A DNA stretch of 64,000 bases from Valencia hispanica (Eukaryota > Chordata > Actinopteri > Cyprinodontiformes > Valenciidae). Each line of letters begins with the position of its first letter. The stretch's first letter is position 1. The stretch covers positions 18,976,900 through 19,040,899 of the forward strand of contig OY747709.1 in NCBI GenBank assembly GCA_963556495.2. The letters are read 5' to 3'. This document shows, one piece after another, positions 62,481 through 64,000 of this stretch. The notes below the pieces were generated by a model. That model did no database searches. It saw only the letters and a list, made by a program, of their open reading frames with translations, and was not told the DNA's origin. Position numbers and translations under genes: made by a program.

Positions 62481-63648
62481 GATTATCCAATGTTCATTAT
62501 GGGCACAGGCCCAGGGGCCCACGCCCACTGGGGGCCCCACAGTTTAAGGAAGAAGAAAAAACTAGTCTTCAAATATGGCAGAGATCGGTGCTGGCGGAGA
62601 TAACCAATAAGATCCACACCATTTTTTTTACCCTAACAAAGTTACATAGTCCCTAAGGCGCAGTCATTGACTGTATATATAAGTTGTGGAAACCATGGTA
62701 ACTTGCCACGCCCCTGCCCCAGCAAGTAGCGCTCCGCTGACCGTCGCCGGACAGTAGGAGTAGTCCTAAGAGAATCTAAAATGAGCGAAAAAAGGCGGTT
62801 TCTATAAATGAAAGAGAGAAAGATGAGAAGAAGACATGTTTATTAGGAAGTCTGTCATCTACTGACACGTTCTGTGTAAAACCTAAGGAGGAAAATCAGA
62901 AAAAAGATGACATCGTGGATGATGGTGAGCCAATGAACCTGTTCGGACGGGACTGCATTAACTACACAACACAACATGAGGCTAGCTGTAGCAGCAGCAG
63001 CTCAGACTGGGTTTATCCGCTGTAGGACGCAGCATTGTGGGGGACAGTTAACGTAAATGCTTACGCTGTTGTTATCGATGGTGGAGCTGCTGCTTTTAAT
63101 AATCGAGCGACCAGATATCCAGCTTCATCCCGTGATCGAGGTTTGGGCGGTAAAGTGACCCAAACCTAATGATCTGCTGTCACTTCCCAAGTGGAGAAAA
63201 AAGTTTCTTCAGACTGGATCACATGTTCACCGACCACAGGTAGGCTAATATCTTTTGTTTCCCCCGCATCTTATTTGGAGCAAATAAAACCAGTACGTTA
63301 GTGGTTTCTCTGACTGGAAACACTCGGAATGCGTATGTGACCATGAGGAAAGTTCTGATCATTGCAGTGTGCTGCTAGCATCAGCCACTGGTAGCAGGAC
63401 AGAAAGCTAAACTGGACCAGCTGGAGGGAGAGACGCGGTACTGGTGGGAAGTTCTGCTCAGGCTGGTCGTTGCTGTCAGTCAGTTTTTAGGTGAAAGAGG
63501 TTCCTGTGGTGATGATGAATTACTTGGATCAGCACATAGTGTTCACTTTGTTGGCATTTATCTGTCAGTTTGGTCATTTTCTTAGTGAACTCATAAAGAG
63601 ATGGACAGAAAAGCTGGGGCAGCACATCATGGAGGACAGAGTCAAAAT
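62481..63648 (+). pseudogene. hAT transposase relic (ZMYM1-like), 5' part
   Basis: Two readable pieces fit the N-terminal half of fish ZMYM1-like hAT transposases. Near 62880 the text is KPKEENQKKDDIVDDGEP. From about 63395 it is KLDQLEGETRYWWEVLLRLV, then VAVSQFLGERG and DDELLGSAH. Stops and frameshifts occur around them, and the catalytic part is absent or outside the window. GC-rich text at 62480-62540 (cacaggcccaggggcccacg) may be its 5' flank. Confidence 0.6.
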
Positions 63649-63878
63649 TAGGGATGCACCGATCAAAACATTTGCGGCAATACAGATATTTGATATTATT
63701 GCTCTTATGGCCAATAACTATTATTTACAATGTTATAAATATTACATTAATATCTTACAAAGATGGAAATAAATTTTTAATATTGGCTCAGTTTTACTAA
63801 TTGGATCAATACAATGTGTTAAAAAATGACAACCATTGGCAGATACCGATGTTGGTGTCAATACATTGTGCATTCCTA
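63649..63878. mobile_element. MITE with 'tagggatgcaccgat' ends
   Basis: A 230-bp unit starting tagggatgcaccgatc and ending gtgcattccta, inverted ends with a few mismatches. The interior is AT-rich (gatattattgctcttatggcc). It lies in or at the end of the hAT relic and is related to the copy at 37150-37545. The 93-codon frame running into it is not a gene. Confidence 0.7.
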
Positions 63879-64000
63879 GACAAGAGCCATGTTCTCATGG
63901 TTTTAGTTATGAAAAACAGGAGAGGAGGAGGAAAGATACAGTAGAGGAGGATGGAGAAACAGGAGTTTAGAGATATAGATACAGGTTTATTACACACATT

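Overview
The window is eukaryotic and reads as teleost fish DNA, most likely a percomorph; the species cannot be fixed. It is AT-rich and intron-dominated. It carries fish-typical Tc1/mariner, gypsy, tRNA-type SINE, L2/RTE LINE and hAT remnants. There is no operon structure, and no rRNA or tRNA gene was seen.

The only host gene I can support is the 5' part of bassoon (bsn), a giant presynaptic active-zone scaffold, on the minus strand. Coding exon 1 (54254-54432) and coding exon 2 (17916-18771) have matching splice phases. They are separated by a 35.5-kb intron packed with repeats. Exon 2 ends inside the first Piccolo/Bassoon zinc finger. The next exon was not found between 1 and 17915, so the gene probably continues leftward out of the window. 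The 5' UTR and promoter side lies to the right of 54432.

Layout: 1-17915 is putative bsn intron 2. It holds a tRNA-type SINE family, a solo LTR (3509-4184), a disabled gypsy element with a target-site duplication (8878-13583) and an L2-like LINE tail. 17916-18771 is bsn exon 2. 18772-54253 is bsn intron 1. It contains an RTE-type LINE relic, a Tc1 element with one stop codon (21270-22868), a MITE set in microsatellite DNA, a 1.5-kb foldback element, an AT-rich MITE, two old Tc1 relics, and a structure pairing inverted repeats with a roughly 47-unit minisatellite (51351-52960). 54433-64000 is 5' flank. It holds another Tc1 relic, a nested cluster (old Tc1 split by a hAT MITE and by a young Tc1 with 285-bp inverted repeats, 58303-61183), and a decayed hAT (ZMYM1-like) transposase invaded by a MITE.

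The transposons are bystanders to the gene. Their nesting order, target-site duplications and single inactivating mutations give a relative history of insertions. The least explained object is the inverted-repeat plus minisatellite structure at 51.35-52.96 kb.
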